From: Streptomyces brevispora
Lineage (GTDB): Bacteria; Actinomycetota; Actinomycetes; Streptomycetales; Streptomycetaceae
Direction: 5' to 3'
Assembly: GCF_007829885.1 (NCBI RefSeq)
Contig: NZ_VIWW01000001.1
Span: 5,766,001 to 5,830,000 of the forward strand
Length of the DNA stretch: 64,000 nucleotides
Shown here piece by piece: positions 55,298 to 63,368 of this stretch. Below the pieces are notes generated by a model. That model saw only the letters and a list, made by a program, of their open reading frames with translations. It was not told the origin of the DNA and did not search any database. The number at the start of each line of letters is the position of its first letter. Position 1 is the first letter of the stretch. A program made the translations under genes and the position numbers.

Positions 55298-56107
55298 ATG
55301 GACCTGCTCAAGGGCAAGACGGTGTTGGTCTCCGGAGTCCTCACCCAGAACTCCATCGCCTTCCACACGGCCCGCCTCGCCCAGGAGCAGGGCGCCAAGG
55401 TCCTGCTCACCGGGTACGGCCGGATGAGCCTGGTCGAACGGGTCTCGCGCAGACTCCCGGAGCCGCCGCCCGTTCTCGAACTGGATGTTACCGACAAGGC
55501 CCAACTTGCCAGCCTCAGCGACCGGTTGGGTGAGTACACCGACCGTGTCGACGGAGTCCTCCACTCGGTGGCGGGAGCCCCGGCCGGCGCCCTCGGCGGC
55601 AACTTCATGACCACCGAGTGGGAGGACGTCGCCCGCGCGGTGCACGTCTCGACGTACTCCCTCCAGTCCCTCACCCGCGCCGTCCTGCCCCTGTTCGGCG
55701 AGCGCGCCAGCGTCGTCGGCCTCGACTTCGAAGCCACGCGCGCCTGGGCGGAGTACGACTGGATGGGTGTCGCCAAGGCCGGCCTGGAGTCCTGTGCCCG
55801 CTATCTCGCCTCCTACCTCGGGGCGAGCGGAGTCCGCGTCAACCTGGTGGCCGCGGGTCCGCTCCGTACCACCGCGGCCGTCAACATCGGCTCCGCGGAC
55901 GGCTTCGACGAGGCCACCGAGTGGGGGCGCAGGGCGCCGCTGGGCTGGGACGCCGAACACTTCGACCCGGTGGCGCGGGCCTGCGTGGCGCTGCTCTCCG
56001 ACTGGTTCCCGGCGACCACCGGTGAGATCATCCACGTCGATGGCGGCGCGCACGCGGTCGGCGACCGGCCTGGTGCGCACCGCCCTGCGACAGAAGTTCC
56101 CGCATGA
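55298..56107 (+). CDS. fabI: FabI/InhA-like enoyl-ACP reductase
   Basis: A 269-residue short-chain dehydrogenase-type enoyl reductase. The cofactor loop is KGKTVLVSGVLTQNSIAFHTA. The substrate-side strand is LHSVAGAPAGAL. The catalytic pair is Y153-x6-K160 in AEYDWMGVAKAGLESCARYLA, the FabI/InhA spacing. The ending GEIIHVDGGAHAVG is typical. FabI reduces trans-2-enoyl-ACP with NADH in fatty-acid elongation. A dedicated copy inside an NRPS cluster either completes the acyl-chain enzymes (FabF, MaoC) or is an insensitive target copy. Its stop overlaps the start of a membrane protein gene (ATGA). Confidence 0.9.
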   Translation: MDLLKGKTVLVSGVLTQNSIAFHTARLAQEQGAKVLLTGYGRMSLVERVSRRLPEPPPVLELDVTDKAQLASLSDRLGEYTDRVDGVLHSVAGAPAGALGGNFMTTEWEDVARAVHVSTYSLQSLTRAVLPLFGERASVVGLDFEATRAWAEYDWMGVAKAGLESCARYLASYLGASGVRVNLVAAGPLRTTAAVNIGSADGFDEATEWGRRAPLGWDAEHFDPVARACVALLSDWFPATTGEIIHVDGGAHAVGDRPGAHRPATEVPA

Positions 56108-56685
56108 GTGCTGCCGCACCCTTCGCTCAACTCGCCCAAGGGGACGAGGCGGTGATTGCGGCGATCGTCGCCTGTGAGATCGCTTTCTGGGCCTTCCTGG
56201 TACTGGGGCTGCTCGCCCGGTACGCCCTGCGCGCCCGCCGGCTCGGCGGGACGCTGCTGGTGTGCGTGCCCCTCGCCGACCTCGCGCTCGTCGTCTTCTC
56301 CGTCGCCGACCTGCGCTCCGGTGGAACCGCCGGCGCCACGCACGGGCTCGCCGCCGTCTACCTCGGCGTATCGATCGGCTTCGGCCCCGAGATCGTGCGC
56401 CGGGCCGACGCGTGGTTCGCCCGTCGTGTCACCGGTGCCCCGGCCTCCGCGAAGCCGCCGGTGGCCGGGCCCGAACGGGTGCGCAACGAATGGAGGTTGT
56501 GGCTGCGCTGCGCCGCGGCATGCACGGTGGCCGCCGCGCTCACCCTTCTGATGTCGGCCCTTGCTGCGCCGGGCGCCCAGGCGTCCGGACTGTGGAACCT
56601 GGTCGCCCAGTTCGCCGTGCTGACCGTCATCTGGCTGATCGCGGGTCCACTGCGGTATCGGTACTTCCCGCCCGCACCACGGTGA
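56104..56685 (+). CDS. Integral membrane protein, unknown function
   Basis: A 193-residue protein overlapping the fabI stop by four bases, hence co-translated. Helices are visible around residues 15-40 (IAAIVACEIAFWAFLVLGLL), 49-66, 76-96, 136-158 (CAAACTVAAALTLLMSALAA) and 163-183. About five transmembrane segments are present, with a polar loop of about 35 residues in the middle carrying RNEWRLWLRC. This resembles uncharacterised actinomycete membrane proteins. No transport or enzyme motif is seen. Coupling with fabI suggests a related role, for example in acyl-chain handling or immunity, but this is only inference. Confidence 0.7.
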   Translation: MSAAAPFAQLAQGDEAVIAAIVACEIAFWAFLVLGLLARYALRARRLGGTLLVCVPLADLALVVFSVADLRSGGTAGATHGLAAVYLGVSIGFGPEIVRRADAWFARRVTGAPASAKPPVAGPERVRNEWRLWLRCAAACTVAAALTLLMSALAAPGAQASGLWNLVAQFAVLTVIWLIAGPLRYRYFPPAPR

Positions 56686-56963
56686 ATCGAGGCTCTTCGG
56701 CCGGTCGCGGGCAGCATCCAGGACCGTCCGGAGACAGGCCGTCCGGAGAAAGGCCGCCCGGTGACAGGGCCGCCCGGTGCGACCGGGGTGATCGATCGTC
56801 ACGTCCGGATCCATGGCTTGCTTCAACCAGCCGCCACGAACCCGCGTTCGCCGCGCGTCCAGTGTGCGGGGAAGGCGGTATATAGCACCGTTAAAGCTGT
56901 GAGGGGCAGGGTCGGCGTAGGGGGAGCGAGCCCGACCAGCACACGAATCCCCGAGGGGGCACA
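56686..56963. other. Intergenic region with imperfect tandem repeats
   Basis: A 278-base gap ahead of the PPTase gene. At about 56725-56780 four imperfect 15-17-base units (CCGTCCGGAGACAGG, CCGTCCGGAGAAAGG, CCGCCCGGTGACAGGG, CCGCCCGGTG) follow each other. The right part (56880-56930), with GGTATATAGCACCGTTAAAG, is AT-rich and probably holds the PPTase promoter. Confidence 0.55.
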
Positions 56964-57911
56964 GTGACGACCACCCCGGCCGGAACCGCCGGCATGACCA
57001 CCGGCGGAGACAGCCGTACGAGCAGGTGCGTGAGCACGAGAGCCGGAACGAGTACGTACGTGTCCGTCGACGGGGGCGGTCTCGCGCCGACCGTCCAAGC
57101 GACCGCGACCGCGACCGCGGGCGGAGGCGACCCGGCGCCGGCCGACGCCCTGGGGCGTAGCGGCGACGTCCACGTCTGGGGCTGGCGCACCGGCAGCGCC
57201 CCCGACGCCGAGGACCTCGCGCTCCTCGACGAGGCCGAGCTCCGCCGCGTGTACCGCTGCCACCATCCCCGGGACGCCGCCGCGCTCGCCTGCACCCGGG
57301 CGGGCGCCCGACGGGTCATCGGTGGACTGCTGGGCGTGCCGGCCACGGGCGTCGGTCTGGGCCACCGCCCTTGCCCGGGCTGCGGGGCCCGGCAGCATGG
57401 ACCGCCGGTCCTGCTGCACCCGCCGCTGCCGAATCCCCTGGCCGTCAGTCTGTCCCGCACCGAGGGGTACGGGATGCTGGCCGTCTGTGCGGACACGGCC
57501 GTCGGCATCGACGTTGAGGCGCTCCGCCCGGTCGCCGTGGAGGGGCTCGCCGACGTCGTCTTCACCGAACGCGAGCGCGCCCACGTACTCGGCGTCCCGG
57601 AGGGGCCCGTCCGTGCGTCATGGCACTTCCGCTGCTGGACCCGCAAGGAGGCCGTCGTCAAGGCAGCCGGGACCGGGCTGCTGGGCGCCGAACTGACCCG
57701 GCTGGAGGTCTACCCGGAGAAACCGGGCCCGGTGCGGGTCGAGTTCCGCGACCGGGGCGGTGCGCCCACCTGGTGGCAGGTCCACGATGTGCCGCTCGAC
57801 GGCCCGTGGAGTGCGGCGGTGGCCCGCCCGGCGAACGTCCGGGACGGACCGGGACCGGTATACGGTCCGGGCCGAGTCGTCCTGCACACGACTGTCCCGC
57901 AGTCGGGCTGA
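56964..57911 (+). CDS. Sfp-type 4'-phosphopantetheinyl transferase
   Basis: About 315 residues from a GTG at 56964 (GAGGGGG ribosome site). The first 65 residues are low-complexity Thr/Gly/Ala and probably not conserved; the enzyme core begins near VHVWGWRTG. Core motifs are PLAVSLSRTEGYGMLAV, VGIDVEAL (magnesium ligands) and the signature FRCWTRKEAVVKAAGTGLLG. It moves the phosphopantetheine arm from CoA to the Ser of the PCP domains, activating the NRPS. It is monocistronic, with a strong bidirectional hairpin directly downstream. Confidence 0.92.
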   Translation: MTTTPAGTAGMTTGGDSRTSRCVSTRAGTSTYVSVDGGGLAPTVQATATATAGGGDPAPADALGRSGDVHVWGWRTGSAPDAEDLALLDEAELRRVYRCHHPRDAAALACTRAGARRVIGGLLGVPATGVGLGHRPCPGCGARQHGPPVLLHPPLPNPLAVSLSRTEGYGMLAVCADTAVGIDVEALRPVAVEGLADVVFTERERAHVLGVPEGPVRASWHFRCWTRKEAVVKAAGTGLLGAELTRLEVYPEKPGPVRVEFRDRGGAPTWWQVHDVPLDGPWSAAVARPANVRDGPGPVYGPGRVVLHTTVPQSG

Positions 57912-57951
57912 CGGGCGGGGGAGCAGGAGCCCGGTGGGCCGTCGGGGCGTT

Positions 57952-57994
57952 CCGTGCGTTCCGCCGGCCCACGGTGGGCCGGCGGAACGCACGG
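57952..57994. terminator. Bidirectional stem-loop between PPTase and SARP genes
   Basis: A perfect 20-bp inverted repeat (left arm 57952-57971, right arm 57975-57994) with a 3-base loop. It lies between convergent genes that end at 57911 and 57996. The very strong GC stem should stop transcription from both sides. Confidence 0.88.
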
Positions 57995-57995
57995 G

Positions 57996-59858
57996 CTACA
58001 CCCCCCGGGTCGGCTCCTGCACCCTTGCCCCGCGATCCTGTGCCTGTGCCTGCCCCCATCCCTGTTCCTGCTCCTGGGCGAACAGCCGGACCAGCGAGGG
58101 AAGCCGGTACACCAGCCGGTGGTCCACCCCGACCCCCGTCACATCGATCAGCCGGGCGTCCGCCAACACCTCCAGGGCCTCCTCCGCCCCCCACTCACCG
58201 GCGCCCGGCAGCTCCGTGTCCGCCGCCGAGAAGTCGCTCCGGGGCAGTACGGTCAGCCGGTGCAGTGTCTGCCGGGACGCGGTCGGCAGCGTCGCGTAAC
58301 TGGAGCGCAGACCGGCCCGTACGTCCAGGCCGCCGTGCCGCAGTTCGTCGAGGCGTCGTTCGGCCGGCAGCAGCCGGGACAGCAGCTCCGCAACCCGCAT
58401 ACCCGGCTCCTCCGCCAGCCGCGACGCGCAGATCCGCAGCGCGAGCGGCGAACGGTCGCACAGCTCCGCCAGCGAGTCCGCCGCGGCTGGTTCGGACGCG
58501 ACGCGCTCGGGTCCCGCCACCGCGGACAGCAGTGCCAACGCCTCGCCCGTGCTCAACGGATGCAGCCTGATCAGCCGGAACGCACCGTCCAGGACGGTCG
58601 GTGTGCGACTGGTCAGGATGGCCCGTGAGCGGGCACCCGTCGGCAGCAGCGGGGCGACCTGTGCCGCGTCCACCACGTCGTCGAGCACGACCAGGACCCG
58701 TCGGTCGGTGAGCAGCCCCCGGTAGAGCTGCACCCGCTCCGCGACGGAGCCCGGCACCGCGTGCGCGGGCACCCCCAGTACGTGCAGGAAGTCCTGCAGG
58801 ACGGCGTGCGGGTCGCGCCGGGAGCCGTCCGCCCGGCCCAGGTCCGCGTACAGCTGACCGTCGGCGAACTGTCCGCGCAGCAGGTGCGCGGCCCGGACCG
58901 CCAGCGCGGACTTGCCGGACCCCGGCATCCCGGTGATCACCACCGGGTGCTGCTGCCCCGAGTGCCGGAGATGGGCCGCGCCCCGCAGCTCGTACACCAC
59001 CTCGGACAGCGGCAGCGCATGTCCGGTGAAGTGGGAGACGTCGGGCGGGAGCATGGTGGCCGCGGCGCCGACGGTGACTCCGGACACCGGTCCAGGTTGC
59101 GTGCGCGGCCACCGCTGAAGGCCTAACTCCGAGCTACCGTCGAGAACTTGCCGATGCACCTCCCGTAGTGCCGGCCCGGGGTCGATGCCCAGTTCCTCGC
59201 GCAGCACCGAGCGGCCCTGCCGGTAGACGGACAGCGCGTCGCCCTGCCGGGACGCCCGGTACAGGGCGGTCATCAGCTGGGCGCGCAGCCTTTCGTTGAG
59301 GGGGTGTTCGGCCACGAGCCGGGTCAGTTCGGCGATCAGCTCGTGGTGCCGGCCCAGCGCCAGATCGGCCTCGATGCGGCAGCCCAGTGTCGTCGACCAG
59401 GCCTCCTCCCACTGCGGGACCACCGTCTCGCACAGGAACTCGGTCGTGCTGGCGAACGGTGTACCCCGCCACAGTTCCAGCGCCGCCGCCAGCAGCGTGC
59501 TCGCCTTCTCGAAGTGCCGCGCCTCCAGGGCCTCGCGGCCCAGCCGGTCCAGCCGGTCGTACTCGACGCTGTCGATCCAGGACGCGCCCGCGTCGAGTGC
59601 GTAGCCGGGCTGACAGCGTGCGATGTCGATACCGTCGCCGAACTGCTTGCGCAGCCGTGAGATGTACGTGTAGATCTGCGCGTTCATCGTCGTCGGCGGG
59701 GACCAGCCCCACAGGAACTCGCTGAGTCTGCTGTCCGAGACCACTCGCCCCCTGGCGAGCAGCAGTGCGGTCAGCACCGTGTGGATCTTTGCCCCGGCGA
59801 GTGGCAGTACCGTGCCGTCGTGGCGGGCCTCGACCGGCCCGAGGATGCGGAACTCCAT
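57996..59858 (-). CDS. SARP-family regulator with NB-ARC domain
   Basis: A 620-residue regulator. MEFRILGPVEARHDGTVLPL starts the winged-helix DNA-binding domain (about 1-95). The activation domain follows (to about 245, ending ELGIDPGPALREVHRQVL), and then an NB-ARC ATPase with P-loop ITGMPGSGKSALAVRAAHLL (about 300-580). Unlike the regulator at the left edge it lacks the long TPR half. It is an AfsR/RedD-like activator. It flanks the cluster on the right, so the pathway appears to be bracketed by two SARPs. The ATG at 59858 follows a GGGG-rich leader. Confidence 0.9.
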   Translation of the reverse strand: MEFRILGPVEARHDGTVLPLAGAKIHTVLTALLLARGRVVSDSRLSEFLWGWSPPTTMNAQIYTYISRLRKQFGDGIDIARCQPGYALDAGASWIDSVEYDRLDRLGREALEARHFEKASTLLAAALELWRGTPFASTTEFLCETVVPQWEEAWSTTLGCRIEADLALGRHHELIAELTRLVAEHPLNERLRAQLMTALYRASRQGDALSVYRQGRSVLREELGIDPGPALREVHRQVLDGSSELGLQRWPRTQPGPVSGVTVGAAATMLPPDVSHFTGHALPLSEVVYELRGAAHLRHSGQQHPVVITGMPGSGKSALAVRAAHLLRGQFADGQLYADLGRADGSRRDPHAVLQDFLHVLGVPAHAVPGSVAERVQLYRGLLTDRRVLVVLDDVVDAAQVAPLLPTGARSRAILTSRTPTVLDGAFRLIRLHPLSTGEALALLSAVAGPERVASEPAAADSLAELCDRSPLALRICASRLAEEPGMRVAELLSRLLPAERRLDELRHGGLDVRAGLRSSYATLPTASRQTLHRLTVLPRSDFSAADTELPGAGEWGAEEALEVLADARLIDVTGVGVDHRLVYRLPSLVRLFAQEQEQGWGQAQAQDRGARVQEPTRGV

Positions 59859-59930
59859 GGCGTACCCCGTTAGCGTCTAGCGTCGATTTCAAGCCGAGCC
59901 CGGACGCTAGCGACGGGCCCTGTCGTACGG

Positions 59931-59979
59931 CTGTCGCCGCGATTTCGTCGTCGGATGTCTGACGAAATCGCGGCGACAG
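59931..59979 (-). terminator. Perfect 19-bp stem-loop after the YqcI/YcgG gene
   Basis: Arms 59931-59949 and 59961-59979 are exact inverse complements of 19 bases with an 11-base loop. The element lies 46 bases after the stop of the minus-strand YqcI/YcgG gene and before the SARP start. It therefore probably ends the exporter/oxygenase operon and keeps it apart from the regulator gene. Confidence 0.82.
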
Positions 59980-60024
59980 AGTGGCGTGCGTGCGGCGCAT
60001 ACCGCTGCTCGGGCGCCCGGCTCC

Positions 60025-60783
60025 TCAGGAGGAAGCCGCAGGCCCGGATGGTGTGGCGCCCGAAATCTCCGGGTCCCCGGAGGCCGCTGGGGCCTGCACG
60101 GTCTGCGCGGGCCCGTCTCCTGGCCGGAACGGACACCCCCACTCCCGCTCCGTCATCCGTCCGCCGTAGTGCCGCGCCTCCTCCTTGTACGTGAGGAAAC
60201 TCGGGTTGGCCGCACCATGGAAAGCCCTCTCCCGTTTGCGTATTTTCATGCGCAGCTTGAAGAAGTTGACGCCCAGCGCGTTGAACTGTTCGTGCGAGTT
60301 GAAGACCAGCGTCGGCTGCGAGAACCTGCGGCTCGGCCGGGATGCCCCCGGGTGCAGTCCCACCACGAAGAAGGGGTGGCATCCGATCGAGTAGGCGAAG
60401 TTCCTGGACCCGGGATCGCTGTCGTAGGCCTCGGTCCAGCCGTACCGTGTCCTGTCCAGCTCGTGCATTGTCTGAAGGTGTTCCCACAACGCGCTTTCGA
60501 ACGCCTCCTCCGTGAGGAGCGGACCGGGTCCCTCGAACGTGGCGACGAACGAGGTGAAGCTGCGTGCGCTCGGCTCAAAAGTAGACAAGAAGCTGTACAA
60601 GTCGTCCAGTTGGGCAGCGGCCGCCTCCGCCGACCCCAGTTCCCCGCTGTAGTGGTGGTGCTCGATCGCGTCGCGTCGCAGAGCGGCCCGCGCTCCGAGA
60701 CAGACGAAGTCCTCCTCCCCGATGAAGGAGGCCAACGACGAATACACCTCCTGCGCCGCCCCCACCGGCGTCTCCTCTCCCAT
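60025..60783 (-). CDS. YqcI/YcgG family heme-dependent oxygenase-like protein
   Basis: About 252 residues from the ATG at 60783, with a strong GGGAGGGG ribosome site. The hallmark stretch SIGCHPFFVVGLHPGASRPSR, then FSQPTLVFNSHEQFNALG, MRIKIRKRER-like KLRMKIRKRERAFHG and the closing REWGCPF match the YqcI/YcgG family. Characterised relatives are heme enzymes that oxidise nitrogen, such as GntA of guanitoxin and RohS of azomycin biosynthesis. The last 35 residues are low complexity. It follows the two exporter genes on the same strand and may N-oxygenate an amine of the product, such as the Dap side chain. That substrate is a guess. Confidence 0.8.
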   Translation of the reverse strand: MGEETPVGAAQEVYSSLASFIGEEDFVCLGARAALRRDAIEHHHYSGELGSAEAAAAQLDDLYSFLSTFEPSARSFTSFVATFEGPGPLLTEEAFESALWEHLQTMHELDRTRYGWTEAYDSDPGSRNFAYSIGCHPFFVVGLHPGASRPSRRFSQPTLVFNSHEQFNALGVNFFKLRMKIRKRERAFHGAANPSFLTYKEEARHYGGRMTEREWGCPFRPGDGPAQTVQAPAASGDPEISGATPSGPAASS

Positions 60784-60845
60784 GATGACCCCTCCCGTGA
60801 ACTCCGCCCCTGTGGCTCCCGCGTCCGTGGTGTGCACCCGCGCCC

Positions 60846-61655
60846 TCACCGATCGGAACGGCCGAAGAGGGAGACCGCCGTGGGCACGGCCAGCAGCATG
60901 ATGCCGACGGACCAGCCGACCGTCGTCAGAACCGTCCCGGCCGGCACGGAGCCGGTGTTGATCAGCAGTCGGCAGGCGTCCGCCAGGTTCGACAGGGGAT
61001 TGAGGTCGGTGAACGCGCGCAGCCAGCCGGGCATGGTGGACGTCGGCGCGAAGATCGAGCTGCCGAACTGCAACGGCAGTACGGCGATCATTCCCAGGCC
61101 CTGCACGGCCTGCGGGCTCTTCAATGCCAGCCCCAGCAGCACCGACACCCACAGCAGTGCCATTCCGAACAGCCCCGTGAGCCCCACCGCCGCCAGCAAC
61201 CCCGGCACCCCGCCCGGGACCCGCATCCCGAGCAGGAACGCCACGCCCAGCAGCACCACGGTCGCGGCTGCCATCCGCCCGCACTCGACGACCACCTTGG
61301 CGGTCAGGACGGACACCCGGTGGATCGGCAGCGTACGGAACCGGTCCATCACCCCCGTCTTGAAGTCGGAGTTGATCCCGATCCCGGCGGTCATGGCGAT
61401 GTTGACCGCAATCATCGACATCAGACCCGGCATCACGTACTGGACGTACTCCTCCTGGCTGCCGGCCACCGCGCCGCCGAAGACGTACACGAACAGCACG
61501 GTGTAGATCACCGGCATCAGCAGGATGTCGAACAGCGAGTCCGGATCGGCCTTGATCTGCAACAGATTCCGCCGGGTCAGTGCGCTCACGTGCCCGAGCC
61601 CGCTCCGCACGTACATGCTCGCGCCGCTCCCGGGAGCTGCCCCCGCCGCGCTCAT
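60846..61655 (-). CDS. ABC-2 type exporter permease (DrrB-like)
   Basis: A 269-residue membrane protein. A cytoplasmic N-terminus with LTRRNLLQIKADPDSLFDIL leads into six hydrophobic segments (from PVIYTVLFVYVFGGAV to VGWSVGIMLLAVPTAVSLFG). The DrrB-type stretch is FKTGVMDRFRTLPIHRVSVL, followed by LNPLSNLADACRLLI. DrrB-type permeases pair with a DrrA ATPase to export antibiotics. The start overlaps the stop of the ATPase gene (ATGA), so the two are coupled. This is the likely exporter and self-protection system for the peptide. Confidence 0.92.
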   Translation of the reverse strand: MSAAGAAPGSGASMYVRSGLGHVSALTRRNLLQIKADPDSLFDILLMPVIYTVLFVYVFGGAVAGSQEEYVQYVMPGLMSMIAVNIAMTAGIGINSDFKTGVMDRFRTLPIHRVSVLTAKVVVECGRMAAATVVLLGVAFLLGMRVPGGVPGLLAAVGLTGLFGMALLWVSVLLGLALKSPQAVQGLGMIAVLPLQFGSSIFAPTSTMPGWLRAFTDLNPLSNLADACRLLINTGSVPAGTVLTTVGWSVGIMLLAVPTAVSLFGRSDR

Positions 61656-62659
61656 ACGAGAGCCACCTCCTTCTCGTCCCGCACCGCGTCGGGGCTCTCG
61701 CCCTTTCCGGTCAGCGTCAGGAACACCTCGTCCAGGCTGGGCAGATGAGTTTCGATTCCGGCCAGCGCGAAGCCGCGCGCGCCCAACACCCCTACCACAG
61801 CGGTGAGATGTTCGCCCCCGAGCAGGGGCACCCGCAGCGCCCCCTCCATCTCCTGCCGGCCGCTCTTCAGCAACCCCGCCTCGGTGAGGGCCTCCGCCAT
61901 CGCGCCGAGATCTCCGGCCAGCTCCGGCCTGATGCGCAACTCCCGCACTCCGACGAGCGCCTTCAGGTCGTCCACGGGCCCGTTCGCGATCACCCGCCCG
62001 CGGTCGATGACGGTGAGCTCGTCCGCGAGCTGCTCGGCCTCCTCCATGTACTGGGTGGTCAGCAGCACCGTTGTGCCGTTGTCGGCGAGCCTCCTGACCT
62101 CCGCCCAGACCTCGTTACGGGTACGGGGATCGAGCCCGGTCGTCGGCTCGTCGAGGAACAGCACGCTGGGCCGCCCCATCACGCTCGCGGCCAGATCGAG
62201 CCGCCGCCGCATGCCGCCGGAGTACGTGGCCGCCTGCCGGCCGGCCGCCTCGGTCAGCGAGAACCGCTCCAGCAGCGCGTCGCTGCGGAGCCGGGCCTCC
62301 TTGCGCGGCATGTCCAACAGTCGCCCGATCAGATACAGGTTCTCCCGTCCCGAGAGCTTCCCGTCGACCGAGGCGTACTGCCCGGTGAGCCCGATGCTGC
62401 GGCGCACGTCCCGTGGACTGCGCGTCACGTCGAAGCCGTCCACCGACGCACTGCCCGCGTCCTGCCGTGCAAGGGTCGAAAGGATCCGCACGAGAGTCGT
62501 TTTGCCGGCCCCATTGGGCCCGAGCACCCCAAGGACGGTCCCGCGCCGCACAGCCAGATCCACTCCGTCGAGAGCGGTCACCTCCGACTGCCCGCCGTAG
62601 CGTTTGACCAACCCTTGAACGACGACCGCCGTGGTGTCCGTCCGTAGTAGTGGTGTCAT
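61652..62659 (-). CDS. ABC transporter ATPase (DrrA family)
   Basis: About 335 residues from the ATG at 62659. The nucleotide-binding domain shows Walker A LGPNGAGKTTLVRIL, a Q-loop in TGQYASVD, the signature YSGGMRRRLDLA, Walker B VLFLDEPTTGLDP and the H-loop region replaced by the TTQY motif usual for DrrA proteins. The C-terminal domain of about 100 residues (VGVRELRIRPELAG to LPSLDEVFLTLTG) is the DrrA-type extension. It powers the adjacent permease. This is the first gene of the minus-strand exporter/YqcI operon. Confidence 0.93.
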   Translation of the reverse strand: MTPLLRTDTTAVVVQGLVKRYGGQSEVTALDGVDLAVRRGTVLGVLGPNGAGKTTLVRILSTLARQDAGSASVDGFDVTRSPRDVRRSIGLTGQYASVDGKLSGRENLYLIGRLLDMPRKEARLRSDALLERFSLTEAAGRQAATYSGGMRRRLDLAASVMGRPSVLFLDEPTTGLDPRTRNEVWAEVRRLADNGTTVLLTTQYMEEAEQLADELTVIDRGRVIANGPVDDLKALVGVRELRIRPELAGDLGAMAEALTEAGLLKSGRQEMEGALRVPLLGGEHLTAVVGVLGARGFALAGIETHLPSLDEVFLTLTGKGESPDAVRDEKEVALV

Positions 62660-62789
62660 GCCCCCATTGCATAAATCCCCCCTACGCAATCCCCATACTC
62701 GACCCCGGACAGCTGATGCACGTCCTTGTTGTCCGGCGAGCGAAGCGCGTGTTCCACGTGGCGCCGGGGACTTCGCGGGGACGATTCAC

Positions 62790-63012
62790 CCGTGGTCCGC
62801 CTTCGAGCCACGACGGGAGGCGACGGCGCCGCCCGGCACCCCACCCGTGCCGACGAGCGCGATCAGGACGCCGATGCTGCGCGCGTCGAGGCCGGCCGTG
62901 CGGCTCAGGAAGACGATGGACAGGGATTGCGTGCCGGCGAGAGAGAGGTTCATTCCGGCGTCGCGCAGCAGGATCGTACGGAGAAGGGGGTCCCGGACAG
63001 GCGCCGGCCCGC
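62790..63012 (-). pseudogene. MFS transporter fragment
   Basis: A minus-strand frame reads PLLRTILLRDAGMNLSLAG, TQSLSIVFLSRTAGLDARS and IGVLIALVGTGGVPGGAVAS before a stop near 62790. This is the pattern of the middle of a drug-type MFS transporter (one helix, connecting loop, next helix with GG turn). There is no start and no further helices, so about 70 residues of a protein of roughly 400 remain. It lies between the exporter operon and the DUF6204 gene. Confidence 0.6.
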
Positions 63013-63014
63013 CG

Positions 63015-63368
63015 TCACACCGTCCCTGACGTCCGCCGCCCCTTGTAGTTGATCTTCATGGTGTCCATGTCCGTCGCCGTGGAGCGCAGCTCACCGTGTC
63101 CGTACCCGCGCGCGCGCAGTTCCGTCTCCACCCGGTCCTCGGCGATCGCACCCGCCATCTCCTCGCCGTCCTCGGCGTCCGACACCACCACGTACCGGAA
63201 GCTGAAGTGCTTGAGCACCCGGTCGTAGGTGAGTGAGCCCTCCTCGCTGAACTGCATGGCCGCCAGACCGTGCTGCTCCACCTCGGCCAGCAGCCGCTCC
63301 CGCGCCACGTCCGTCAGCCCCTCCCAGGTGCCACGCACAATCACTCGGTAGGTGTGCTGCGTGCTCAT
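63015..63368 (-). CDS. DUF6204 family protein
   Basis: A 117-residue protein from the ATG at 63368. It starts HTYRVIVRGTWEGLTDVARE, has a central strand FSFRYVVVSDAEDGEEMAG and ends DMDTMKINYKGRR, as in the DUF6204 proteins of Streptomyces. It is small, soluble and probably a ferredoxin-like alpha/beta fold. The function is unknown and there is no link to the cluster. It is the first intact gene beyond the exporter operon and marks the likely right boundary. Confidence 0.75.
   Translation of the reverse strand: MSTQHTYRVIVRGTWEGLTDVARERLLAEVEQHGLAAMQFSEEGSLTYDRVLKHFSFRYVVVSDAEDGEEMAGAIAEDRVETELRARGYGHGELRSTATDMDTMKINYKGRRTSGTV

Noticed and set aside
60025..62659. Siderophore export locus because of sbnA/sbnB
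   Set aside because: No NIS synthetase, siderophore receptor or iron-box genes are seen. Dap supply alone does not make a siderophore, and the exporter is the DrrAB antibiotic type.
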